The translations under genes and the position numbers were made by a program. From Betaproteobacteria bacterium (lineage in GTDB: Bacteria > Pseudomonadota > Gammaproteobacteria > Burkholderiales > Casimicrobiaceae), in the NCBI GenBank assembly GCA_004293675.1, contig READ01000015.1:1-64000 (forward strand): a DNA stretch of 64,000 nucleotides, read 5' to 3'. Under the pieces are notes generated by a model. It was given only the letters and a program-made list of their open reading frames with translations, was not told the origin of the DNA and ran no database searches. The stretch's first letter is position 1, and each line of letters begins with the position of its first letter. Shown here in pieces: positions 16,945 through 24,766 of this stretch.

Positions 16945-17511
16945 ATGACCACATCCTCAACCGACAACCACCTCCGCGAAACGCTCATCAGTAGCGAAGA
17001 AATTTTCAAAGGCAAACTGCTGCATGTCGTTCGCGACACGGTGCGTTTGCCCAACGGCAAAGAGGCCACCCGCGAATACATCAAGCATCCCGGAGCAGCG
17101 TGCATCGTGGCTGAATTCGAAGACGGCAAGTTGCTGCTGGAGCGGCAATTTCGCTACCCACTGGGGCGCGTGATGATCGAATTTCCCGCTGGGAAGCTCG
17201 ATCCAGGTGAAATCCCGCTGGTTTGTGCGCAGCGCGAACTTAAAGAGGAAACCGGCTATTGGGCGCGCTCTTGGCACACGCTGGGCACGCTCAATCCCGC
17301 CATAGCGTTTGCCGACGAAGTGATCCATATTTTTCACGCCAATGGCTTAGTGCAAGGCGAGGTACAGCGCGACGCTGACGAATTTTTAGAGCTCTTTGCG
17401 GCCTCGCCCGAAGAGATTGACGCCATGATTGCCGACGATCGAATCACCGATGCAAAAACGGTGACGGCGTTTCACCGCTGGCAGTTGTTGCGGCGTCCGA
17501 ACGTGGTTTGA
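16945..17511 (+). CDS. nudF: NUDIX hydrolase, ADP-ribose pyrophosphatase type
   Basis: A 188-residue protein from the chosen ATG (MTTSSTDNHLRETLISSEEIF). An upstream start at 16873 would translate part of a hairpin repeat and is less likely. The NUDIX box is complete: G-x5-E-x7-REL-x-EE-x-G starting at GKLDPGE. The preceding RQFRYPLGRVMIEFPAG is typical of the ADP-ribose/ADP-sugar pyrophosphatase branch. It hydrolyses ADP-ribose to AMP and ribose-5-phosphate in known relatives; the exact substrate is inferred. Confidence 0.88.
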   Translation: MTTSSTDNHLRETLISSEEIFKGKLLHVVRDTVRLPNGKEATREYIKHPGAACIVAEFEDGKLLLERQFRYPLGRVMIEFPAGKLDPGEIPLVCAQRELKEETGYWARSWHTLGTLNPAIAFADEVIHIFHANGLVQGEVQRDADEFLELFAASPEEIDAMIADDRITDAKTVTAFHRWQLLRRPNVV

Positions 17512-17515
17512 TTAT

Positions 17516-17636
17516 TGGCATTATTGATAGATGCCCATTGAAATGGGTTGTGCAAACGTTTTTTTACTTGGCTCATAAAGCTACTAATATTGCGTAACAT
17601 CGCGTTTTCATAAGGCGTCTGCGAAATAAGCTAGTT
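17516..17636. repeat. AT-rich imperfect palindrome, copy B
   Basis: The left end contains GATGCCCATTGAAATGGG. The right end contains GTTTTCATAAGGCGTCTGC followed by GAAATAAGCTAG, matching the right ends of copies A and E. It sits between nudF and iorA, so the promoter of the iorA operon should lie in it or just after it. Confidence 0.6.
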
Positions 17637-17731
17637 TGTAGAGGTCTTTCAATGTGAATTGTTTCGCGCGCTTCACCCTCCGAGCGGCGTAATATCGCGC
17701 TGTTGTTCAATGCACATCAGGAGGGTGGCTC

Positions 17732-18208
17732 ATGGCAGTTTGCGAAATAAACGGTCGGCGCGTGGATTTCACAGCGCTCGGTGTCGAAGGCGAAATGCCG
17801 CTCTTGTGGGCGCTCCGGGACGAACTCGATCTTAAGGGCACAAAGTACGGCTGCGGCATTGCGCAGTGCGGCGCTTGCACGGTGCATGTCGACGGTGAAG
17901 CGGTGCGATCGTGCGCGTTTCCTGTCGCAGCGTGCGGCGGTAAAAAGATCGTCACTATTGAAGGTTTGGCCACGTCAGTCAACGGCGCGGCGAGCAAGCT
18001 CACCAGGATTCAAGCTGCGTGGGTGAAACATCAAGTGCCCCAATGCGGCTATTGCCAAAGCGGAATGATCATGGCGGCTGAAAAATTGCTGCGCGACAAG
18101 CCCAAACCCACCGACGCAGACATCGATGCAGCAATGAGCAACATTTGTCGCTGCTCAACCTACGTTCGCGTGCGTGCTGCGATTCACGATGTCGCGAAGA
18201 GCGCGTAA
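17732..18208 (+). CDS. iorA: 2Fe-2S subunit of a molybdenum hydroxylase (IorA type)
   Basis: A 158-residue iron-sulphur subunit of the xanthine-oxidase family. The plant-type cluster motif is CGIAQCGAC plus a Cys about 20 residues later (AVRSC). The helical second cluster motif is CGYCQSG plus NICRCSTY. A strong Shine-Dalgarno (AGGAGGG) precedes the ATG. It passes electrons from the molybdenum subunit encoded next. In characterised IorAB-like enzymes the complex hydroxylates N-heterocycles or aldehydes and donates electrons to a c-type cytochrome. It carries no signal peptide and would be exported with its Tat partner. Confidence 0.92.
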   Translation: MAVCEINGRRVDFTALGVEGEMPLLWALRDELDLKGTKYGCGIAQCGACTVHVDGEAVRSCAFPVAACGGKKIVTIEGLATSVNGAASKLTRIQAAWVKHQVPQCGYCQSGMIMAAEKLLRDKPKPTDADIDAAMSNICRCSTYVRVRAAIHDVAKSA

Positions 18209-18221
18209 GGAGATGATGATG

Positions 18222-20414
18222 ATGAAACACCACACATTATCCCGTCGAGAGTTTTTGCAATCAGGTGCTGCGGCCACCGCCGGGCTGGCGGTGGGTTTTC
18301 ATTTGCCCACATCGCAGGCGCAGGTCGCAAAATCGGCGTCCATGGCGGGGAGTGCCGAAATCAACGCATGGATTCACATCACGCCGGACAACCGCGTGAT
18401 TCTCAAATTTGCGCGTAGCGAAATGGGTCAAGGCGCATCAACCGCGTTGCCCATGCTCATTGCCGAGGAATTGGAATGCGACTGGAGCAAAGTTGAATTG
18501 TCAGAGGCGATGTATTCCGAACACATCAAACGCAATCGCTTGTACGTCACCACCGCGACCGGCGGCAGCCGCGGCACGCGCGATTCACAGAGCTACTTGC
18601 GCACCGCTGGCGCCACCGCTCGGGTGATGTTGATTGAGGCAGCGGCGAAACAATGGGGCGTCGCAGCCGGCGAATGCTCGGCCGCCAACAGCATGATTAC
18701 GCACGCCGCGAGCGGTCGTTCAGCCACGTTTGGTTCAGTCGCCGTCGCTGCCAGTCAACTCAAAGCGCCAGAGAAAGTAGCGCTCAAAGAGCCTAAGCAA
18801 TGGAAACTCCTGGGTACAGCGCCGCCGCGTGTTGACATCCCCGACAAGGTGATTGGCAAACCCATGTACGGCATCGATGTCGTGCGGCCGAATATGGTTC
18901 ACGCTGCCATTGCGCAATGTCCTGTGTTTCGCGGCAAGCTTAAATCCATCGACGCAACATCGCTCGCGGCAGTCAAGAAAATGAAGGGCGTGAGCGATGT
19001 ACTCGAGATGGGCGAATACGTTGCAGTCATTGGTAACAACTGGTGGCGCTGCCATCAGGGTATTAAAGCGTTGAAGCTCGAATGGGATGTGGGCGCCAAC
19101 GGCAATGTGTCATCGGCGTCGATCAAGAAGTATTTGCAAGACGGTGCTAGTAAGCCCGCAGGTGTTGCAAAGACGGTCGGCGATTTTGACACTGTCTACG
19201 CGGCCGCGCCGATCATACACGAAGCGGAATACTACGCGCCGTACTTGGATCACGCGCCCTTGGAGCCGATGAATTGCACCGCCGAGGTCAAAGACGGCAT
19301 GGTGACCATTTGGGTGCCGACGCAAAGTGCTGAGGGCTCAGCCGCGGCGGCCGCGCGCGCGGCGGGCGTGGCACCCGACAAAGTGGAAGTGTTTCGCCAA
19401 CAGCTTGGCGGGGGCTTTGGGCGGCGCGGCGGGTTTCAGGATTTCACCCGTCAGGCCGTTGAGCTCGCGATGAAAGTGGGCAAGCCAGTGAAGCTACTGT
19501 GGAGCCGCGAGGAAGACATTCAACACGGCCACTATCGCCCTGCGACGGTCGCGCGAGTGCAGGGCGCGCTCGATAAAGACGGCAAGCTCGTGGCGCTGAT
19601 GGGGCGCGTTGCGGTGCAATCGATTTTGGAGCGCGTACGCCCCGAAGCGCTCAAGAAAACGCCGCAGGGCACGCTCGACCCGCAAGGCACGGTATCGTTT
19701 GACGATTCCGCTTACGCCATCGCCAATTTGCGTGCCGAACATTTTTACGCGACTACGCACGTGCCCGTTGGCTTTTGGCGTGCTGTCGCGCACGCACAAA
19801 ATCCCGTATTCCGCGAGTGTTTTTTGGATGAAATCGCTGCGAAAGCCAAGCGCGACCCGTACGCGTTTCGACGCGAAATGCTCATGGGCACCGACGACAC
19901 GTCGCGTCGTGAACGCGGCATTTTGGACGCCGTCGCCAAAGCCGCCGATTGGAGCAAGCCGCTGCCAATCAACCAATTTCGCGGCATCGCGCTGCAAGAT
20001 TCCTACGGCTCACATGCCGCGAGCGTCGTTGAAATTGAAAAACGCGCCGATGGCAAATTAAAGATCAAGCGCGTCATCATCGCGGTCGATCCTGGGCATG
20101 TTGCTCACGCGGACGCGGCGAGGGCGCAAATCGAAGGCTGTGTGATCTATGGTTTGACCGCCGCGCTCTACGGCGAGATCACGATCAAAGACGGTCGCGT
20201 CGAACAAAGCAATTTCAACGATTATCGGATGATGAAAATCGGTGAAACGCCCGAAGTCGTCGCGGTGCTCGCACCCAGTGGCGGTTTTTGGGGCGGCATG
20301 GGCGAGCCGCCGATGGCACCACTCGCACCGGCGCTGCTCAATGCGATTTTTGCGGCGACTGGGGTGATGCATCGCTCGCTTCCGCTGTCGCGCGAAGGCG
20401 TGACGTTTGCCTAA
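18222..20414 (+). CDS. iorB: Molybdopterin subunit of molybdenum hydroxylase (IorB type)
   Basis: A 730-residue catalytic subunit. Four ATGs in a row follow AAGGAG; the last (18222) is chosen for spacing and because it places a Tat signal (SRREFLQSGAAATAGLAV) at the N-terminus, so the enzyme is periplasmic. Molybdenum cofactor motifs visible are GGGFGRRGG and, near the C-terminus, GGMGEPPMAP, whose Glu is the catalytic base in the family. There is no separate FAD subunit, as in IorAB-type enzymes. The substrate is unknown. The stop overlaps the TTG start of the soxY-like gene. Confidence 0.92.
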   Translation: MKHHTLSRREFLQSGAAATAGLAVGFHLPTSQAQVAKSASMAGSAEINAWIHITPDNRVILKFARSEMGQGASTALPMLIAEELECDWSKVELSEAMYSEHIKRNRLYVTTATGGSRGTRDSQSYLRTAGATARVMLIEAAAKQWGVAAGECSAANSMITHAASGRSATFGSVAVAASQLKAPEKVALKEPKQWKLLGTAPPRVDIPDKVIGKPMYGIDVVRPNMVHAAIAQCPVFRGKLKSIDATSLAAVKKMKGVSDVLEMGEYVAVIGNNWWRCHQGIKALKLEWDVGANGNVSSASIKKYLQDGASKPAGVAKTVGDFDTVYAAAPIIHEAEYYAPYLDHAPLEPMNCTAEVKDGMVTIWVPTQSAEGSAAAAARAAGVAPDKVEVFRQQLGGGFGRRGGFQDFTRQAVELAMKVGKPVKLLWSREEDIQHGHYRPATVARVQGALDKDGKLVALMGRVAVQSILERVRPEALKKTPQGTLDPQGTVSFDDSAYAIANLRAEHFYATTHVPVGFWRAVAHAQNPVFRECFLDEIAAKAKRDPYAFRREMLMGTDDTSRRERGILDAVAKAADWSKPLPINQFRGIALQDSYGSHAASVVEIEKRADGKLKIKRVIIAVDPGHVAHADAARAQIEGCVIYGLTAALYGEITIKDGRVEQSNFNDYRMMKIGETPEVVAVLAPSGGFWGGMGEPPMAPLAPALLNAIFAATGVMHRSLPLSREGVTFA

Positions 20415-20874
20415 GCACGCGCAGCGCCGGACGTTGCTTGGCGCGGTTGCGGCCGCGCCTTGGTGGTGGGCGGCGTTTGTGGGCACCGCTTCGGCACAAT
20501 CGTCAACGGCGGGCAGTGACGCGCTGGATGAACGAGTCAGAGCCGCTGTGCTGGTTCGTGGTGGCTTGTCGCTCGATATCCCGGTGATCGTTGAAACGGG
20601 CACCTCGGTGCCCATTGTGTTGTTTGCCGACCCGAGTCAGCTTAGGCCCGGCGTGCGAGTGACGCGGCTGGGCATCATCGCGCCGAAAAATCCGCGCCCC
20701 GTGGCGCTCGATATGGAGCTCGGCGCGTTGATGTCGCAAGCCCGAATCGCCACCAATATTCGCTTGGGCGCGTCTCAGTCGGTGACCGGCGTTGCGCTAC
20801 TCTCTGACGGAACTGTGTGGCAACAAAGCATCGCTGTCGTGCTCACGGGTAGCGCGTGCTATGACGGCACGTAG
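20407..20874 (+). CDS. soxY: SoxY-like sulphur carrier with divergent C-terminal arm
   Basis: A 155-residue protein. The TTG start at 20407 is supported by GAAGG eight bases upstream and gives a Tat-like signal (QRRTLLGAVAAAPWW ... TASAQ). The mature part matches the SoxY immunoglobulin-like fold and precedes soxZ, its usual partner. Canonical SoxY ends GGCGG, with the Cys holding the substrate. Here the end is TGSACYDGT: the Cys is kept but the flexible glycine arm is not. It is thus a SoxY paralogue that may carry something other than thiosulphate. It overlaps iorB by 8 bp. Confidence 0.85.
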   Translation: MPKHAQRRTLLGAVAAAPWWWAAFVGTASAQSSTAGSDALDERVRAAVLVRGGLSLDIPVIVETGTSVPIVLFADPSQLRPGVRVTRLGIIAPKNPRPVALDMELGALMSQARIATNIRLGASQSVTGVALLSDGTVWQQSIAVVLTGSACYDGT

Positions 20875-20891
20875 GAGCGGGAGAATTCATC

Positions 20892-21251
20892 ATGGCTGAC
20901 GCTGTCATCGCCGCGATTCCGCCGGGACGTCATGCGCGCTTGATCGTGCCGCGGCTGCTGCAACGGGGCGAAGATTTCACGGCGCGGCTGCTGATTCAAC
21001 ACCCGATGGAGACGGGCTTTCGGCGCGACGACACCGGAAAGGTGTTGCCTGCGAATGTGATTGAAAACGTGGTGCTGCTCTTTAACGACGAGCTGGTTTT
21101 TCGAGGGCGAGTGCTCAATGCGCTGAGCGCCAACCCGTCGCTCTCAGTGCAATTGACCGCGCAGAAAAGCGGCACGCTGAGCGCACATTGGCGCGATCAG
21201 ATGGGCAACGTCGGCTCGATTTCTACCGAAGTGCGCGTGGCCGGTGCGTAG
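20892..21251 (+). CDS. soxZ: SoxZ-like partner of the SoxY protein
   Basis: A 119-residue protein. LLIQHPMETGFRRDDTGKVLP and the following NVVLLFNDELVF are hallmark SoxZ blocks. SoxZ forms the SoxYZ heterodimer and lacks its own signal, being exported with SoxY. The length is close to the usual 100-110 residues. GGGAG precedes the start. It lies 17 bp after soxY and 12 bp before soxA. Confidence 0.93.
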   Translation: MADAVIAAIPPGRHARLIVPRLLQRGEDFTARLLIQHPMETGFRRDDTGKVLPANVIENVVLLFNDELVFRGRVLNALSANPSLSVQLTAQKSGTLSAHWRDQMGNVGSISTEVRVAGA

Positions 21252-21263
21252 CGCTGCTGCAGC

Positions 21264-22145
21264 ATGCGATTAGTGAGTTTGCCGACTAATTCTTCAGCAC
21301 ACAGAGCAACTGTCAAACGCAGATGGCGTGACGGGGTCACATTTTTCTGTCGCAGCGGCGTACTTTTGGCGGGGCTGGCGCTGTGCGTAAGTTTTGCGAC
21401 CGCTGCCGACGCGCCAAAGCTTGGCATCACCGGGACGGCGACTGACGACGCTGTTTCGAAACCTTACCCAACCGCGCTCCTTCGATCTGGTGCGAGCTTC
21501 ATGGCGACGCATTTGCAAGCGCAGCAAGCCGATGATGATTTAAATCCTGGCATGCTTTGGGTCGATCAGGGACGTGAGCGCTTTGCTGCCGATTGCGCTG
21601 GCTGCCATGACGGAGCGTCGCAACAACGATTGGCCAGTTCGCTACCGAGGGTGGATCGCAGCGGTGCTGTGCAGACGTTGGAGACGCAGATCAACGTGTG
21701 TCAAACGTCGCGGCTACAACGGCCCACCTACCCGATTGAGAGCGCGCCGCTTTTGGCCCTGTCATCGTATCTTGCGTTTTCGGCACGCGGCGAGATGCAG
21801 CGCCTGTCCTCGGACGTCGTTCGGAGTAACGCTTGGAAACGCGGGCGCGATGCGTTTACGCGGGTCCAAGGGCGGCTTGATTTCTCCTGCGCCGCTTGTC
21901 ACGACAAGATGGCCGGAAAACGGGTACGCACGCAAGCGATCAGCCAAGGTCACGGTGTGGGCTTTCCTGCGTATCGCGTTGAGTGGCAGGGCGTCGGCTC
22001 GCTCAATCGGCGGTTGCGAGCGTGCTACTTCGGGATGGAGACAGGGGTGCCGGCGGCCAGCGATCCGGCGCTTCTGGATTTGGAGCTTTATCTAGCGTGG
22101 CGAAGCGAAGGTTTGCCGATTGAGGCGCCCGCAGTTCGACGGTAA
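21264..22145 (+). CDS. soxA: Diheme cytochrome SoxA
   Basis: A 293-residue SoxA-type cytochrome c. An N-terminal hydrophobic segment (SGVLLAGLALCVSFATAA) is a signal peptide after an unusually long basic leader. Haem motifs are CAGCH and CAACH. The axial Cys of haem 1 lies in INVCQTSRL, and the active-site (persulphide-type) Cys of haem 2 in RRLRACYFG. Both are conserved, and the C-terminus EGLPIEAPAVRR is typical. In known systems SoxA works with SoxX to conjugate sulphur to SoxY. No soxX, soxB or soxCD is in this window; the upstream molybdenum hydroxylase suggests a different electron source. Confidence 0.93.
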   Translation: MRLVSLPTNSSAHRATVKRRWRDGVTFFCRSGVLLAGLALCVSFATAADAPKLGITGTATDDAVSKPYPTALLRSGASFMATHLQAQQADDDLNPGMLWVDQGRERFAADCAGCHDGASQQRLASSLPRVDRSGAVQTLETQINVCQTSRLQRPTYPIESAPLLALSSYLAFSARGEMQRLSSDVVRSNAWKRGRDAFTRVQGRLDFSCAACHDKMAGKRVRTQAISQGHGVGFPAYRVEWQGVGSLNRRLRACYFGMETGVPAASDPALLDLELYLAWRSEGLPIEAPAVRR

Positions 22146-22167
22146 CGTGATCATTGGTATCTATTAC

Positions 22168-22290
22168 AACTTATATAGTGGAAGCCCCGTTAAATATGGT
22201 TCTAATCGGTGCTTGTCGAGTTATTGAAAAACTAGTAAATTTGATTTCTCACCTCGTTTTATTTGGCTTAGGTAAGGAAAGCTGCTACCG
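22168..22290. repeat. AT-rich imperfect palindrome, copy C
   Basis: The left end contains GAAGCCCCGTTAAATATGG, close to the left end of copy D. The right end contains CGTTTTATTTGGCTTAGG followed by GGAAAGCTGCTA. It lies between the convergent soxA and coq7 genes. No gene is seen in the gap. Confidence 0.6.
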
Positions 22291-22315
22291 TCAAGACCCG
22301 TTGTGCGCCACCGCG

Positions 22316-22936
22316 CTAAAGCTTTGCCGACAACGTCGTCATCACTTTCGAAGCGCGCCGCATCACCGAATGAGTGAGCGCTGACAACACGGGAGCACCC
22401 AGTTCACGCGCAGTTTCTGCGTGCTGTGCTTCATCGGCTTTCATAGTTTCGACTATTTTTCGACTGGCAGCGTCGTTAGCTGGCAGCTCGCCCAGATGCG
22501 ATTGCAAGTGCGCTTCGACCTGCTCCTCAGTCGCCTGCAAGAAGCCGAGCGATGTCTTATCACCCAACGCAGCCGCCGCAGCGCCAATCGCAAACGATCC
22601 GGCGTACCAAAGCGGATCAAACACGCTCGTGCGTCCACCCAGCTCCACGATACGCTGTCTCGTCCAAGCAAGATGGTCGAGCTCCTCATCGGCCGCAGCA
22701 CCGAGTTTTTCGCGCAGCACAGGATCGCGAGAAAAAACCGCTTGGCCCTGATATAGCGCCTGTGCAGCCACTTCACCGGCGTGGTTCACTCGCATCAGCG
22801 AAATTGATTGACGTCGCTCATCATCCGTTAAGGTAGACTGCGCGCCACCATCGCCGGCTGGATATGCACGACGCGAAATGGCGGCACCGGAAAGCGTCCG
22901 AGCCGCTCGATCAAAAGCAAGAATCAAAGCGTCCAT
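22316..22936 (-). CDS. coq7: Demethoxyubiquinone hydroxylase Coq7
   Basis: A 206-residue di-iron hydroxylase that performs the penultimate hydroxylation in ubiquinone synthesis. The start MDALILAFDRAAR is chosen, with GGAG just upstream. A longer in-frame version to 23035 adds a non-conserved Cys/Asn-rich leader. Di-iron ligands sit in RVNHAGEVAAQALYQGQ (Glu), DEELDHLAWT (Glu, His), ATEEQVEAHL (Glu) and KADEAQHAETA (Glu, His). Confidence 0.94.
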   Translation of the reverse strand: MDALILAFDRAARTLSGAAISRRAYPAGDGGAQSTLTDDERRQSISLMRVNHAGEVAAQALYQGQAVFSRDPVLREKLGAAADEELDHLAWTRQRIVELGGRTSVFDPLWYAGSFAIGAAAAALGDKTSLGFLQATEEQVEAHLQSHLGELPANDAASRKIVETMKADEAQHAETARELGAPVLSALTHSVMRRASKVMTTLSAKL

Positions 22937-23525
22937 CAATACTCCGTTTGCCCAATTCTTTGCGCAGCCAGCCCAAAATCCGACGCGTCGTGAATTGCAT
23001 AAGGTATTGTGCCGCAAACGAGTGGGTGCAAACACAAACCTGATTGGCAGGATGTGTCGGGGAATAGGTTGGTGTCGCTCGCCTACCCGGTAAAACGGCC
23101 GGAGTCAGTCACTGCTGGTCTTTTCTTTGACGCAGAGGAGCGTAGATTTGACAGAGATGGCCGCTGATTTCTGTGAGCGGACCTCGCCGGAAAATCCCAA
23201 ACTATTGCTTCGGCAACACAAAGTATGAAGTGAGTTCATGGTTCGACACGCTCACCACGAACGGAAACGTTAACACTTCAGGTTGCCGGATCTATAAGCT
23301 GGCTTTTTCCTGCGGTCAACTGAGGCGCACTCCAAAAAGAATCTGCGTCAATTGGCGTCAAATCTGCGTCCAATCCGCGCCAATCGGCGTCAAAAAACAG
23401 ACGGTACGCGACGAGCTTTTGTAGCTTGAAGCGTTTGAGCGCGGCGCCAACTTGTTCGCTGAACAACGCCAATCAGGAACACAAACACGCACCCGAGTGA
23501 CGGCATAGGTCCGCATCAAGCCGAA
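22937..23525. repeat. Gene-free 590 bp spacer built of repeats
   Basis: The gap between coq7 and the porin terminator holds no convincing gene. It contains a copy of TTTGACGCAGA at about 23117, the TTCGACACGCTCACCACGAA unit at 23238-23265 and a run of degenerate GACGCAGATT-family units at about 23335-23400 (AATCTGCGTCAATTGGCGTC and variants). The coq7 promoter must be in the first part of this spacer. Confidence 0.65.
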
Positions 23526-23553
23526 TAAAAAAGGGCGCCGAAGCGCCCTTTTT
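23526..23553 (-). terminator. Rho-independent terminator of porin gene
   Basis: Read on the - strand the sequence is AAAAAGGGCGC-TTCG-GCGCCCTTTTTT: a GC stem with a UUCG tetraloop and a U-tract, 19 bp after the porin stop. The A-run on the other side makes it bidirectional in form. Confidence 0.92.
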
Positions 23554-23571
23554 ATCCAATTCCCGAAGGAA

Positions 23572-24696
23572 TTAGAAGCTATGCCACAGGCCCGAGGACA
23601 AGGCGGTGACTTTCGCACCGGTCTCGTTCTTCAGTTGTGCGTAGTAGCTGCGAATCATCGTACGACGTGACAATGGGTAGTCCAAGGTCACAGCCAGATG
23701 CTTACCGCCGCCGTTGTTCCAGTTAGCCAGCGTTGCAGCATTAACTGTCAATGCTTGGGTCAATGGGTTGTAACCCGCTGCCAAACCTTTGTCACGCTGG
23801 CTGTATTGAACGCCAGCCGTCGCAGCACCGATAGGTGCCAACGCGCCGAGATCCCAATACTTGTACTTGAGCGATCCTGACGCAGGGCTGTAGGTCGCGG
23901 CTTCGTAAGTGCCAGTAAAGCGAACTACTTTTGCGTCAAAGCCAGCAAATAGGCGCATCGCTTTTTGATCATGCAGAGCTACGACTGAACCGAGACCCGT
24001 GAAGTTTGAGTGCAGCGCGTACGTTGCGCCCAAGGCCAAAGGCCCTTGACGGTAGGTGATTGCCGTATCCCAAGCTTTGCAAGCATTCGACGAGGTTTCG
24101 CCGACGAAAGCGTACTGCGTGCGAACGACTACGCCAGACATGTTAGGCGTTGCATAGCTGATCGAGTTGCCATAGCGAGCGTCAAACGCGCTGCTGTTGC
24201 ACTGATTGGCCGATGCGTAGTTGGTGAACAGGTCGCGTTTTGCGAAGCCTGCGCCGCCGCCTACGCCGTTGTTACGGTTTTCCCAGCTGTTGGCGCCTTG
24301 ATGGTGAGCCATACCGAGTACGTCGTCAAACGGTGTCAAGCCGTAGCCCAAACGAAGCGTACCGAATCCGCCCTGAAGGCCAACCCATGCTTCGCGATTG
24401 AACAATTGAGTCGCACCATTAAGCGAGCCGGCGGCACCGTTATCGATGCCAAAGCCGCTTTCCAATTGGAAAATGGCGTTCAGTCCGCCGCCGAGCGACT
24501 CAGAACCACGCATACCCCAACGTGAAGAAATGTTCTCCATCGATGTGATGCGTGCTGAACCGGCTGGCCCTGCATACTTGGCAACTTCAAGCGCTGCGCG
24601 CAGACCGCCGTAAACCGTGACGTTAGCTGTCTGCGCTTGCGCTGCAACAGCAACAGAAGCCACGGCAACTGCTAGTGCTAGTTTTGTAAATTTCAT
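23572..24696 (-). CDS. Outer-membrane porin (general diffusion, 16-strand type)
   Basis: A 374-residue trimeric-porin family protein. The signal peptide is MKFTKLALAVAVASVAVAAQAQ. The mature start TANVTVYGGLRAALE and the box SSRWGMRGSESLGGGLNAIFQLE are hallmarks of Burkholderia-type porins. The C-terminal residue is Phe (GLWHSF), as required for outer-membrane assembly. It lies 70 bp downstream of a second porin and ends at a strong terminator. The mature part is less regular than its neighbour, with a Cys pair (QCNSS ... NACK) in one loop. Confidence 0.93.
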   Translation of the reverse strand: MKFTKLALAVAVASVAVAAQAQTANVTVYGGLRAALEVAKYAGPAGSARITSMENISSRWGMRGSESLGGGLNAIFQLESGFGIDNGAAGSLNGATQLFNREAWVGLQGGFGTLRLGYGLTPFDDVLGMAHHQGANSWENRNNGVGGGAGFAKRDLFTNYASANQCNSSAFDARYGNSISYATPNMSGVVVRTQYAFVGETSSNACKAWDTAITYRQGPLALGATYALHSNFTGLGSVVALHDQKAMRLFAGFDAKVVRFTGTYEAATYSPASGSLKYKYWDLGALAPIGAATAGVQYSQRDKGLAAGYNPLTQALTVNAATLANWNNGGGKHLAVTLDYPLSRRTMIRSYYAQLKNETGAKVTALSSGLWHSF

Positions 24697-24733
24697 ACTG
24701 ATGTCTCCGAATAGAAAATTGGTTTGTCACATT

Positions 24734-24755
24734 GAGGCGCACCTTCGTGCGCCTC
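24734..24755 (-). terminator. Hairpin between the two porin genes
   Basis: GAGGCGCAC-CTTC-GTGCGCCTC is a perfect 9 bp stem 11 bp after the upstream porin stop. No U-run follows on the - strand, so it is more likely a processing or attenuating hairpin than a full terminator. Confidence 0.5.
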
Positions 24756-24766
24756 AAACGCTTCGA

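Noticed and set aside
18174-18221. Upstream start for the molybdenum subunit
   Set aside because: It overlaps the iorA coding end and delays the Tat signal. AAGGAG fits the ATG run at 18213-18222.
20407-22145. Complete thiosulphate-oxidising Sox system
   Set aside because: Only soxY-like, soxZ and soxA are present. soxX, soxB and soxCD are absent from the window, and the SoxY arm is divergent.
22937-23035. Longer N-terminus for Coq7
   Set aside because: The extra 33 residues are not family-like, and a Shine-Dalgarno precedes the ATG at 22936.
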